A DNA stretch of 64,000 bases from Auanema rhodensis. Taxonomy: Eukaryota > Nematoda > Chromadorea > Rhabditida > Rhabditidae. The notes below the pieces were generated by a model. It was not told where the DNA came from, did no database searches, and saw only the letters and a list, made by a program, of their open reading frames with translations. A program made the position numbers and the translations under genes. Positions within the stretch are counted from its first letter, which is position 1, and the number at the start of each line of letters is the position of its first letter. Below, one piece after another: positions 36,599 to 49,214 of the stretch. The stretch lies in NCBI GenBank assembly GCA_964057225.1, contig OZ059895.1:14136001-14200000 (forward strand), in the 5' to 3' direction.

Positions 36599-38217
36599 AA
36601 ATTATATTTATTTATAATAATTAAATCTAAATATATCAATATAACTATACATATATGTAGTTAGTTGTATATTCTCTAACTATTCATCCTTTTTTCTTTT
36701 TTTTTTATTTAAAAATAATATAAATTACGTATAGTTATACTATACATATACATATAGTTATATATTAAATAATTTCTATTTTATTATTAAAGATTAGAAA
36801 TATTTCATCTTTAAATAGAAATATTTAGAAATCAAATTGATGATAACGTTTAAAAATTGAATATAATGATATGTTAGACATTGATATTACATCATCATCA
36901 TCATCATCAGCATTATTATTATTATTATTTAAATAAATACTTTGATTTTTCAATTTTACGTCATTTATAAATGATATAAGAATAAAAATTAATTTAATTT
37001 ATATTTAATATAATAAGTTAAGATATAGAGAGAATAGATTATACTTTAAGTATTTTCTTACATATCTAACTATATACATACATATATACTATATATTCTT
37101 ATATAATTTAGAGTTTAATTTAATTTTTATTTAGTTTATATAATTGGTCTTTATAGACAAATTACTTGTAACAAACTCTTATATATTTCAACTTTTTAAA
37201 ACTTTATTTCACATATTCTATTATTTTCTAATAGAAAAATATCTTTTTCATTCATTCTACTCAATTTAGATTTAGAAAATCAGACTATGCTGCTTATACG
37301 TTTCTTTCTTCATATACTATAATATTTTTTTTTTATTTGAAATATTCTATAGAATAGCTAGTTCTATCTATACACATTCTATTGTATTCTATATAGATAT
37401 CTCTCTTTATAAATCTTTAACTATACGTATAGTTAAGATATTCTCTTAAATTATAATCATCAATCGAAATTACTTTAATATTATTTGATAAAGAAGATAA
37501 ATTAATGTGTTTTAAAACATTTTTATCAACTTATATATAAAACTTATTCAATTAGTAATAAAAATATTTGAATTTACTATATTTTTTGAATTTCAACTAT
37601 AACTTTAATATCATAATTAGTTAAATATTAACTTTGAAATGAAGTATAATAGTAAAATTTCTTATGAAATACCATATTTTTCTCTCAAAAGTCTGAATTG
37701 TTACACCCGGAATCACCGAATTTCCGGGTATTTACGGACCGGATCTCTGTTAGGTACCGCCCTGATACTGATAGTAGCCTTGATAGCCATATGTAAACAG
37801 TTAGAGTTATTTTGAAATATTATCTATCTATATCATATAATTTATATAAATATCTTTATTATGAAATTGTATTTTCCTAACTAACTATACGTATACCTAA
37901 TTTGCATATTAACTAGTAACAAGATATTCCATCACGTGTCATTTCATTTCATTTTGACATTACTGAATTGTTGAGTTTTGAGTTTTCCCTTTTATTCTTT
38001 CACCCCTCTCTCTCTCTCTCTCTCTACATTTCACTTTATTTTTTTCTATTCACTATTTGAATCATCAAAACTTTATTTTCTATATATATATATATATACT
38101 AACAAAGTAATTGCACAATTAAAGAAAGATTTAAGCCCAGAAAAAGAAAAAAAAACACAACAAACTACTCAGAACTTCTATAGAGGGAGAGAGAGGGATA
38201 GTTAGAGAGGGATAGTT

Positions 38218-38249
<32 letters not shown>

Positions 38250-39341
38250 GGGTGTATATGTGTATGTGTGTGTGTGTGTGTGTGTGATGCCCAATTTCAG
38301 TAGCAGCCTAAACTATCGTATACTATTGGCTCACCTTTTGATTTTAAAATCAAAAAACCAAAAAATATAATTTCATTGTATAAAAGAAATTAAAAAATTA
38401 GTTCATAACTATATATATATTCTATCTATCTATCTATATCTATCTATATATAGTTAATAATATTATTGAAAAGTAAAAATTTTGTAAAGATAATTTCATT
38501 TTCTTTAACGACCTTTCTTTCAATTTATCTTGATATTTCAATGTTTCCATACGTAAAAGCTTAAATGGCTAGCTAATCCAAGGTGAGCATCTTGCGATCA
38601 ACGCCTCTAACATCACAAATCATTCTCCTCAGTCATTTAACCATTTTTAATGAAACTCAACAACGATCTCAATGATCTTCATTAAACATTTTTTTTTTAG
38701 AAAAAATCTTTATTTTTCTAAATTTAAAAAGAAAAATTTGAATAAAATTATTTTTTTTTTTAAATAACTTTTAATTTTTAATCTCAAACTTTTTAATATT
38801 TTTTTTAATCTTAATTATACTAAATTGATAAATAATAACTTTGATGATAGTTAAACGTTAAACATCTCTATTTCCTAAATTCTCAACGAAATCACTTATT
38901 AATAGCTTTTCGTCCACCTATTGACTGCATTTTTTAAAAAACTTTTCCAAAAAAAAAACCTGAAAATACAGTTGTTGAGAAGGCAATTATCTTTAAAATA
39001 ATCTTTTATTCCGTTTATCATCCCACTCATTTTTTAATTTGTGAAGTTTCACTAATTTCTTCCTTTTCCAACTTTCCGTTTAAAACCTTAAATATTGTTC
39101 CAAAAAATCTAAAAATAAACAATTTGCTTACAGACGTAATGAAATGCTATGAAATGCTCTGGAAACAGAGGGAAAAAAGCCTAAAAAAAGAGAGAATATC
39201 CATATAGAATGAGAGAGAAAAAGAATGAGAGCGAGTTGTAACATTCAGTTTGCAAAACATGACGTGAATTTAGCGTTTGGCTTTTATCCAAAACTTCATA
39301 AATGAACGTTGACCATTCTGATTCATTCTACTCCCTCCACA

Positions 39342-39409
<68 letters not shown>

Positions 39410-39723
39410 GTATTACCACCCACCACCAACACCCCCATATCTACCACTTTCTCTTTCTTCTGTCTCTTGTAAAAATCTCTGTTAGCTTGTCATCGCTATG
39501 CTTATAGTCCAATGTTCCTTTCTCAATCTTCTATCAATCTCTTCTTTCTTCTTCGTCGTCGTTGTTTTCATTTTTCTCTTCTTGATTTCATGGAAAAAAG
39601 AAAGAAATTTTTTTTCGTTTGTCTTTGTTCCTATAAATAGTTCAAAAATTTTCAGATTTCATTCAATTTTCCTCATCATTTTCTGAAGAAGATTCATCTT
39701 TTTTCAAGAAATAGATCAGACTA
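35661..39723. other. AT-rich intergenic DNA with microsatellites and palindromes
   Basis: No gene seen in 4 kb. Contents: (CT)n at 36367-36397, (TA)n at 36565-36593, GA/GT tract at 38182-38287, (CT)n at 39341-39409. A perfect 20-bp palindrome TTAACTATACGTATAGTTAA lies at 37418-37437. A GC-richer patch at 37700-37795 contains the hairpin ACCCGGAA/TTCCGGGT. ORFs here are low complexity. Confidence 0.5.
39341..39409. repeat. (CT)n tract upstream of secreted-peptide gene
   Basis: Interrupted CT run about 315 bp before the start codon at 39724. Pyrimidine tracts near 5' ends could affect promoter or outron function, but no role can be shown. Confidence 0.9.
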
Positions 39724-40371
39724 ATGCTATCTTCAACGTATTTCTTACATCTAATCTTCATATTATTCACAATATTTATTGTTGTTTCATCATTTAATGA
39801 TCATCCAACAATTAATTTTCATGAGCAATTGCTAAGGTTACAGAATACATATCCTCGTAAGTTTTCAAATTTCTTCATTCATTCTTCAATCATTTTTCTT
39901 CATTTTTCTTTTTTTTTTATTTAAATAAATTATAAATTTATAAAAAAATAATTTATTAAATAGTTTAATATTTTATTTAGTATTATTATTATTATTATTC
40001 AACTATATTAAACTATTTTTATTTTTTTTTTAATAAAAAAAATTATTTCCAAATCTATTTTTTGCAGTTTTTTAAATAAAAAAATAAAAAAATGAGGAAT
40101 TTCAAGTGGAAAACTGAGTTATGATGAATGTGGGTACATAGCTTGCTAGACAGGAAAGAGAGAGGGAGAGGGAGAGAGAGAGAGGGAGAGAGAGAAAGAG
40201 AGAGTAAAGGTTAATTTTGAATTTATTTGAAAAATAAAAAAAATCTCAAAAATCTCGAAATTTCAATTTTTTTTTATAAAAAATTGTATTACAGAGCAAC
40301 AGTTTCCCGTTGAAAGAGCTCGAAGAGTTCAGTTCTTCAGATTAAACGAGGATGATCTGGTACCATCATAA
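39724..40371 (+). CDS. Small secreted protein / candidate peptide precursor
   Basis: Two exons, 39724-39856 and 40295-40371, join in phase 1 across a 438-nt intron with strong sites (gtaagt and attacag) and give 69 residues. Residues 1-23 form a clear signal peptide (hydrophobic core HLIFILFTIFIVV). The mature part is polar: FNDHPTINFHEQLLRLQ, then a Gln-rich PQQQFPVE, then RARR at residues 52-55, a furin/dibasic-type processing site, then VQFFRLNEDDLVPS to the end. Size, signal peptide and processing site fit a neuropeptide-like or hormone precursor with one C-terminal peptide. There is no terminal Gly for amidation. I do not recognise a family. A longer upstream frame from 39498 ends before this start and is not part of it. 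Confidence 0.6.
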
Positions 40372-41037
40372 CGGATAAGATTGATGTTTCACATCATCAT
40401 CACATCATCTCTTTAAAATAATTTCAAAAAAAAAAAACATCTAATTGGTCTTGAATAGAAAATTTTCTTTTTTTTTTGTTTTTAATTCAAACATTAGAAA
40501 TCATTGTATTCAACCAATATATACATATATATCTCAATAACTATGCATGTATTTTTCTTTTTTCTTTTTAAAATTATAAAAATGGAACTCTTGTTCTTCG
40601 ATATTTGATGTCATCTTTAAGACCAAATCAACTATTCAATCAACAATCACATACACATATGCATACATACATAGATAGATACATACATATACTTCTTCTG
40701 AACTAATTTTCATTTTTTATTCTTCAAAATTGACTGACTGATATGAGCTTATTCTTCTTTTTTCTTCTTTTTTTTTCCTATTATATATACTATATACATA
40801 TATGATTAAAGTTTTAAAAAATAGCATTTAAGTTCTTAGATGAGATACTGATTGACATCAACTCTCATCATCATCATCATCATCATCATCTCATCCATAT
40901 TCTAGAATTTCATGTTATCAAATTTATACTTTACTTATATTGTATTTTGTATATTTATAATAATAATAATAATAATAATATTTATTTATTTATTTATTTT
41001 TATAATTTATATTCTAAAAATAAGTTTTTTTTAAGTT
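40372..41037. other. AT-rich intergenic DNA with simple repeats
   Basis: Contains (CAT)n at about 40865-40892 and (AAT)n followed by (TTTA)n at about 40957-41000. No gene seen. Confidence 0.5.
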
Positions 41038-41312
41038 TTACATACATATGCACCACGGACAAAAATATCTTAGAGACCCCAGAAACCCCTTCAAACTACA
41101 AAAACAAATTTTTTTTTAAATTTCATAAGGTCACATAGTCTATATTCAGTCGAAATATTTATTAATAAAATAAAAACTGATTTTAATATTATTTTTGAAT
41201 TCATTATCGTTTTTTGACATTCAAAATGTATTTTTTCTGATTTTTTGTAGTTTGTCTGAGAAGATATAAGGGATTCTAAAAGTTGTCCGAGGTTTTTAGC
41301 ACATGACTGTAT
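41038..41312. mobile_element. Candidate Tc1/mariner-type MITE
   Basis: The ends are imperfect inverted repeats. From the right end inward (minus strand) the sequence reads tacagtcatgtgct, CGGACAA, ttttagaatccc, CAAACTACAAAAA; from the left end inward (plus strand) it reads catatgcacc, CGGACAA, atcttagagaccc, CAAACTACAAAAA. The right end has the TACAGTCATGTG start common in Tc1/mariner elements and abuts TA. The interior is about 100 bp of AT-rich DNA without an ORF. The left end is degraded. Confidence 0.55.
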
Positions 41313-42005
41313 ATATTATATATTTAATAGTACAGATTATATATAAAAAAACTTTATTATTTAAAATATTGTAGGATATTTGAATAGAGTGGGCGTTAAC
41401 AGAGAGAGGGGGAGAGAGAGAGAGAGAAAGAAGAAAGGTGCATGAAAGTTATAGTGAGTGGGTTGGAGAAGACGAAGTCAAAGAATGTATACAAATATAT
41501 AAATTAAATATAAATTAATTATATTGTTTAATTATAAAAAAAAATAATTTTATATAATAAGAAGAAGAGAAAAATAGGAGAAAAAACAAAGATAGATAGG
41601 TATCATTCATTGAAAAGACCAGTAATGTGGAAAGGCAACGTCAAATATTCCAATATTCGTTGTCATATTTTTCCCAACAAAAAATTTTATAAAATAGTTT
41701 GCAGTTTCTTATTAAATTATCTAAGAAACATATAAGAAATACTATTAATAATGACAATTATTATGAAAAGAAATAACAAAAAAATGACAAAAATGACATA
41801 TTGCTTAGAGGGTTGTGGTGGACGGTTAGCGGATGAGTTTGAACAACTAAATTTGTTTTTTTTTCTTTTGCAAGTAAACCTTATACAGAAATTTGGGCAA
41901 AGATATTGATAAAAGTCCTGAGAATTGAAGTATTTCTGAAAACGATCTGTACGACACTTCAGATGAGCTATGATCAGGCTAATGCATGTACGGCAACAAA
42001 TAACT
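41313..42005. other. Intergenic DNA 3' of the globin gene
   Basis: GA tract at about 41400-41427; otherwise AT-rich with no gene seen. The globin 3' UTR should lie in its right part. Confidence 0.5.
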
Positions 42006-43527
42006 TCAATAGCTTCTAGTTGTTACCATACTCATGGTTGGCGGCTTTAAGAAGCCGTCATCCTCGTGTACCATATCAGGCGACATGAAGCATTCATCGG
42101 ATATTTGAGATTCAGGTGAACAGCTACGTGGCGAACAACCCCTAGAGATGGAAGTGCGTGGGGAGTTGCCTGAATAAGAAATGATTTGAATGAATAATTC
42201 TGATTACTTTTGATTAATTACCTCGACTGGAACCTTTGAAACTTCCTGGATCAGCAGTGCTATCAATAGATCGTTTTTTCATTTTTTGGCTACTATTCGA
42301 TGAAAATGAGTTTGAAGTTCTTCGAATACGGCGAACTTCACCATAGAAACCATCACGAACAGACGAAAAAACCTGAGAAATAGAAGAGAAAATGAATATT
42401 ATTCGTATTCTCTATGAAACATACCATGGCACCAAATTGTGAGAAAGCATGAGTAGTTGTATGAGCCTTATGTACAGCTGAATCTAGATGAGTACATTCC
42501 TGAAAATTACAAAAATAATTCAAATATTATATTATATTAATTATACCTGTATAGTTGCATCAGCTAAAACAGCAAAAAAATCTGGACGAAAACCTAATGA
42601 TCGAAGTTCTGCAAATTTGGCTCCAAATTCTTCAGAATGACGTTGAACCTACAAAACAAAATAAGTTAATTAATGAAATAATGAAAATTGAGCATTCAGA
42701 TCAGAAAATTGATGAAAAATCATAAATATTTTGAATAAATACATCAGTTGAAAGCAAATTATCAACGATCTCTTTTCATTTTCACATCAAAAATTGATTT
42801 TACATATTCTCACGTCGTTTTCACGTGAAATATTATACTTATATGATATAGTTATAAGAAAAAGTTTAAATATTAAATAAAATATATGATATAGATTGAT
42901 AACAAACCTCATCAACAAAATCTATATTAGTAACAACTTTCTTTAACATGATCTTAACGTCATTTTCAAATTCTTCACGTTTAGTTGGATCCATTGACAT
43001 GTAGAAATTACCAAATTCATGTCTTAAAAAGAAGTTTTGATGAAAAGTTTTAATTATGAAAAGCTTAAAACTTACTTCAAATCACACGCTCTCTTCATTA
43101 CACGTCGGCCAACAAGCTCATGAGGATTCGAGAAGCAACTCTGAAATGGTGTGTGTCATGTCTCAGAAGCATATTCAATGGCTTTTTCTCTCGTTTTTTT
43201 CATTTTTCTTCAACTTTTCATCCATTTTAAAGTTTTTTTTTCAAATAAAAATTGAATATTACCTGAATCAATCTACGCATTTTTAAAGGTAAAGGATGTC
43301 GTTGTTGTTGTTGACTTCCTCGACTGCTTGCAGATCCAGCACGTGCTCGATTAACTTCTTGTGCAGAATTTTCACAATTTTCTTCAAAAAAATAAGATGA
43401 AGATGAAAAATAATAATAACTTACTATACATTCCATCATAATAACTATTAGAGCCAGGCAAACGAATTGAAGGTAGTTTACCTTTAGATGATGATGTATG
43501 TCGTAATTTTGAAGATTCACCTCCCAT
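42006..43527 (-). CDS. Globin-domain protein with extended N and C termini
   Basis: Eight minus-strand exons: 43425-43527, 43263-43381, 43076-43140, 42908-43022, 42547-42648, 42425-42499, 42222-42372, 42006-42169. All phases agree and give 297 residues. Residues 1-70 are polar and low complexity (Ser, then a QQQQ run). The globin fold spans about 66-215: helix A at MRRLIQSCF, a Phe-rich FGNFYMSM region where CD1 Phe is expected, VQRHSEEFGAKFAELRSLGF with His138 as the likely proximal (F8) heme ligand, RPDFFAVLADATIQ as helix G, and AFSQFGAMVFSSVRDGFY as helix H. No clear distal (E7) His is visible. The tail of ~80 residues is Ser-, Arg- and Pro-rich with SP sites. Nematodes have many such globins, often neuronal, with oxygen-sensing or redox roles; the role here is unknown. 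A tttcttcag acceptor lies about 10 nt before the ATG and could accept SL1. Confidence 0.9.
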
Positions 43528-44890
43528 CGTAAAAAAACTGAAGAAATGAACTGAAATAATAATATTTTTTACTATTTTTACATATATAAATAGTTATAAA
43601 TGCATCATATAAAGTAGATAATTAAAATAATTAAATTTAAAATTTAAAAAAAAGAAATAAAAATAGTTAAAAATAGAAAAAAATGTGCATAAATGTATGA
43701 ATGAGACTGATGACAATTATTAGTTATAAATGAATAATTAAGAATATTTGTTAAGAAATATTATGATATCATTTAACTATATGTTATAAATTTATAAGAA
43801 TTTATATAAATTATAATGATTCTTCTTAATAATTATGATCACGTTGGTGGTGTGCCGTGAATGGATGCGAACATGAACAGTAAATGGATTCGAAGTTCAT
43901 CTGATATCTATCCTTTCCACTCCCTCCCTCCTTCCCTCACTCACTCTCTTTCTCCTTCTTTCTCTCTATCTTCCTCTCTCTCCCTCTCTTTCTCTCTCTC
44001 TCACTTTCTGCTTCTGTATGCTAGCTTGATTAGGATTCATAACTGATTTCTGAATCTCAGTGCACAACGACGCTGATTATTACAATAACTGATGTATCAA
44101 TGGAATTACATATAACAAAACAGGTGATAACGACGTCAATCATATCTAGATGATGGTCGCATTAACAAAAGATTCTGCTTAAATGAATGTTGACATCAAA
44201 TGAGGTAGCCGGAGGGGGATAATAGAGAGAAGGATGAGCTGCGACGTTCTTGACATCGTTCAAGTATTTCTGATGACATACGATTTACACGAATAAGCTC
44301 ATCCGATAGAAGAAAATAGCTATTTTTCCGTATATCATTCATGACATCAAGTCGATATTTAAAAGAAAAAGTTTTAAAATAGAAAATTTTAAATTTTAAA
44401 ATTTCAAAAAGATTTTTATTTCTTTTTAATAAATTAATTTATAAAAAATAAATAAAAACATAAAATGATAGAAGATAATGAATAGAAGAGATGGGCAAAG
44501 GGGAAAGAGGAGGGATAGAGGGAAGTAAGTAAGGACGGAAGGGAGGAAGGAAGGAAGAGTACATTCATCGTACTATCTTCATCGTTGACGTAAATTGTTT
44601 GAACTTGAGATAAAACTTTATGAGAATGATGATCATGATGATGAGATACAGTATATGAAGATGATGATGTATATATGGATTTTTCATAAAACTACGTGAA
44701 ATACACGTGTAATTAGAATATTCTAAATGATTTTTCTTTGAAAATTTTGGATATTTGCCAATACAAAAGTGTTTTTTAGTTATTTCGGTTAAGATGAGAT
44801 GAGTGAAGAATGATTGGAAAAATAGTTGATGGGGTTGAAGAGTTAGCTCATGTTCAGAAGAATAGAACGAGAATGGAGATGAAGAAGTGA

Positions 44891-44891
44891 A

Positions 44892-44938
<47 letters not shown>
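44891..44938. repeat. (GA)n microsatellite
   Basis: About 24 GA units, nearly pure. Confidence 0.95.
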
Positions 44939-44939
<1 letters not shown>

Positions 44940-45085
44940 AGAATAGAATGGAGTATGATCTTATATGCATGAAGAAAATTCAAAAAATAGTAATTTGATT
45001 CTATTTTGGTGATGAAATCATAGATGAAAAAGATAAATAAGCAGTTTGATTTATGCAAAAGAATTAGAGAAAGAAAAGAAGAAGC

Positions 45086-45139
<54 letters not shown>

Positions 45140-45595
45140 AGAGAGAGTGATAATAGTCTGTAGGTATATGTTGCTTATATGGATATAGTTAACTAATCTA
45201 GTTTAAAAAAAATGCTGGAAAGGTTTAAAAGTTTAAAGCTTGTTATAAACTTCTATACACACATAGTTAGTTAGCTAGCTAAATGGATAGAAAGATAGAT
45301 AGATAGTTATACGTAATAATAGTTGAATGAAATTGAAAATAATATGAAAAAAACTGTAGTTATATTATATAAAAGAGTTTTGTTGCTCATAGTTATATAT
45401 ATATATATCATATAATATATATTATAACTAATATTCAGTCTTCTGTTATTCACATATACTCTTATTACTATTGCAAAGTAGTTGAAGTAGTAGTAGTAGA
45501 GCAGTGGTGAAAACGAACATGAAACTGTTCAGTAAGAATGATCAAAAATCTTTGTTATTATATACAGCTTACCAAACTCTTGTAGTAGTAAAAGA

Positions 45596-45645
<50 letters not shown>

Positions 45646-47228
45646 GTATACGTGCATGTGCGTGTGTGCTGTACTTCATATGAAATGTATCCTGCTTAGC
45701 TATATGTGCTAGAATCTTGATGATGCATCTCTTTTCTATGATGTTGTACAACTGAAGGTTTACATTTACCTGAAACAATCATTCTCTAATACTATTATAG
45801 TCAATTTCTTTCAATCTCTCTCTATCTCTCTTTATCTCTCTCTCTCTCTCTCTGTATCTCTCTTTCTCTCCATTTTGCACTAAAAAGTCTTGATGTCTAC
45901 CAATCCTATTCAGCACAGGATGTCTATGTGTATTCCCCGAAAAGCTTATTGAACTCCTGCTGCTAAAAGCGAAGCCACAAAAGACCTTTTCTTATTTCCA
46001 AAAATAGAAAATTTGCTTTCCACTTTTTGAAATGTAAAACAGACAGACAGCTTACTACATAGAGAAGTATATGAGAATCTTGTCAGTAAATTAAAAAAAA
46101 AGGAAAAGAAGAAGTTGTTGAAGCAATTAAAAGAATTTTTTTGGTTTCAAAAGAAAAATGAAAGTGATGGACAGTCGACGCATGAATAAGCATGTGTATG
46201 TACTTAATAACTTATAAATAATTATAATAAATAAATAAATTTATAATTTGTTTAATCATATAATATTTCAAAAAAAAAAATCTTGTTTTGTTCAAAAATC
46301 GCCTGAATATGGTTGTCGTGAAAACGGAAATCAGAAATTCTTTGCCGTCATCCACACTCAATATCGTCATTTCCTATATGTATGTATGCCCCCCCCCCCC
46401 TCCTCCAAATATAAGTAGTTTTTTGAGTCTAATTAGAAGAAAAAACAAAAAAAAACATAAAGTTTGTAATAAAAAATCCAAAAATAATGTCTTTTCGTTA
46501 TAAAAAAGGAGAAAAAACTTGAAGTTGTAGTGAATTTTTGAAGAAAAAAATATCTTTGTGTCAGACTATAAATAAATATTAAATTAGCGATGAAGGAATT
46601 GACGTCAGAATATGAAATAGAAAAAAACTGAAAATGATCAAGTTTGATATAGAGAGAGAGAGAGAGAGAGGGAGAGAGGGAGAGAGGGAGAGAATGGTCA
46701 ATGTATTAATATGAATAAATGAGATATTTGTATATATCTTACAATAAGAAATGCAATTTAGAAAACAAACAAAGGAAAATTCAAAAAAATATTCATTCAT
46801 TTCATATCAAAACTAATTATTTTTTGATTTTCTTATTGAAAAATAAAAATAAATTATATTTAACTATGCGTATATGAACAATACGTTAACTATAATATAT
46901 TATGTAATAGGCATATTATGTGTTGACCCTTTCTACTCTCTAGACTCCCTTCTCTCTTTATTATTTTTCATTTTTAGTCCACATAGTATGTAAATGCTTG
47001 CACACATGTTGGAAACTACAAAAAAAAAAGTTTTTGAATAATAAAATCAGTGAATGTTAATTGAAATACAAAGAGAATTGCAAATTATCAAATTTTAACT
47101 ATATCATATAGTTATCTAGAGGTTAATATCATATAATCAACAAGTATTTTGGTGCTAATAGTTGAAGTTTCTTCTTTTAAAAGACGATTTAACTATTATA
47201 TTAGAAGATGTTAGTAGAGAAGTAACAT

Positions 47229-47231
<3 letters not shown>

Positions 47232-47291
<60 letters not shown>

Positions 47292-47298
47292 AGAGAGA
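47232..47298. repeat. (GA)n microsatellite
   Basis: About 33 GA units with a few AA interruptions at the right end. Confidence 0.95.
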
Positions 47299-47444
47299 CA
47301 AGAACAGAGAAATTGAACGAGAAAAGGAGAAAGTTACAAGGGATTATGAAAAGACAAAGTGAAGATGCTCAGGGTAATCCTATGTTCAGAAGGAACTATT
47401 AGTAATCTGGAAAAAGCTTCTCATTATCTATCTTTCTCATTCCT

Positions 47445-47475
<31 letters not shown>

Positions 47476-48222
47476 ATCTTTCTCTCGTTCTTCTATGTAA
47501 TTTTCTCTCATATGCACATAGTATCTGACAGCCGTTCTAGTCGTTGTGGTTTTCGTCGTCGTCGTCGTTGTCGTCGACAACGCATTCCCATACTTATCTG
47601 CTGACGTCAGAGCTTTAGACTAGGCATAGCATCTCGGTTTCGAAATGGCTATATATGGACTGAACATGATATATAATTGAAAATGAAGAGAGTAGTCAGA
47701 CAATCAAATATACATATCTTCGATAATAGGAAGATAGAAAGGGAGACATGGAGGAAGAAAGAGAGAGAGAGAGAATGTACAAGCAGATAGACATCCATCT
47801 ACAGACAAGAAGATGAGCTGAAGCAAATGGCTGAGTAAGATGATCATGAGAGCCGCCGATGAAGCTTTATTCAGATTCTTCAAATTCTTTCAAAAAAAAA
47901 AGAGGAAAAGAAGTAACATTTCAAATTTATTGAAGTATCCTTTAACCACTTTTCTTCATTTTTCATTCGTTATACACAAGTTTTTTTTCAAAAAAAAAAA
48001 GTAATTTGTAAGACTAATTGAAAATTTAAAATTATAGTTGTAATGATAAAATGGCTGAAACATAAAATTTCAAAATAAAGGAATAACTGTTGTCAAAACC
48101 CTAATTTACATGTTTTTTTTAGTTAAAAAACAAAATATAAATTAAAGTTTTACAAAAAAAAATGTAATTTATTTAATAAAATTTTAATAATTTTTTAAAA
48201 TAAAATGTAAATTGTTTTATTT

Positions 48223-48227
<5 letters not shown>

Positions 48228-48275
<48 letters not shown>

Positions 48276-48302
48276 TTCCTCTCTGATTTATCTCTCTCTC
48301 TC
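48228..48302. repeat. (CT)n microsatellite
   Basis: Imperfect CT run with small interruptions. Confidence 0.9.
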
Positions 48303-49183
48303 TTTCTTTTTCTATTTTTCATACTTATAGTATGTTTCAAAAATCTTTAAAACGAAAATCAAAATGATGATTTTTCATAGATTTTCATGACATACGTATA
48401 TTCTGATTACGTCATTTAAAATCCTTATAAGAGGAGACAACCAATAGGCGGATAGTACACTGAAAGCAAAAATCATTTTAACTGCTTCTTTCTCATTTTT
48501 CAAAAAAAAGGGAGGAAATTAATATCTTAAGCATTAGAAATGGCTAAGACAACAATGATAAAGCGAAGATTAGATGAAGAAACAACCGCTCGTTGGTCTT
48601 GAAAAGTGAAAAAATAAAACTGCACGTGGTAATTCACGTGAACATTTGACGCAGGAAATGTGCTTGAACGCAGTTATAAGCTTAACTTCATTAGAATAGC
48701 TTGATTCATCCATCATCTGTGACTGTTACGCGAAGGACTGGAAGGGTGAAAGAAGAGGAAAAAACCTTCTTTTTTCATTTCTTTTCCAGTTTGTCTAGCT
48801 AAAAAGGGATAATGAAGTATAAGATAATAGAAAGTTGAAGAAGAAGAAAGTTCCAAAAATAAAATGAAGTTAAAGTAAAAAGAGAATAGAAATAGAAATG
48901 TTCGACAAGACAGTTGTGAAATAGTATATGAAATGAAGAGAAATAAAGAAATATAATGTTGTAATTGAGAAGTTGATTGAAAGAAGTACCTGAATAGAAA
49001 CAAAACCACATAAAACTTTAAAATTAGCTATTTTTGGCTTTTGTATAAAGAGAAGAGAGGAGACAATTTTCATCTCTATCTCTCTTAAATCTCTTTTATC
49101 TTTTTAATTGTTCAAAAACTTATTTTGGTCTTGTTTCTTAAATGAAAATACCTCTGAATCAGCCATTTACTACCAATCAGTCA

Positions 49184-49214
<31 letters not shown>

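Larger units (their letters stand above)
43528..47700. other. Intergenic DNA upstream of globin gene, part 1
   Basis: AT-rich with frequent GA/CT tracts: 43915-44005, 44891-44938, 45086-45147, 45599-45641, 45815-45870, 46651-46693, 47232-47298, 47445-47487. A 17-bp palindrome AACTATATCATATAGTT is at 47097-47113 and a CRE-like TGACGTCA near 47602. Open frames here are translations of the tracts (runs of Ser-Leu or Arg-Glu). No gene called; the proximal part probably includes globin regulatory DNA. Confidence 0.5.

Noticed and set aside
38329-38590. Inverted pair ctcacctt / aaggtgag about 250 bp apart
   Set aside because: Only about 8-9 bp match and there is no further symmetry; likely chance.
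43227-43520. A 97-codon minus-strand ORF over the globin 5' exons
   Set aside because: It reads through intron 1 in the wrong frame; splicing at gtaagt (43424) gives a consistent globin model.
48713-49073. Three overlapping minus-strand ORFs rich in Phe, Leu and Ser
   Set aside because: Low complexity, mutually overlapping, no recognisable motif or exon structure.
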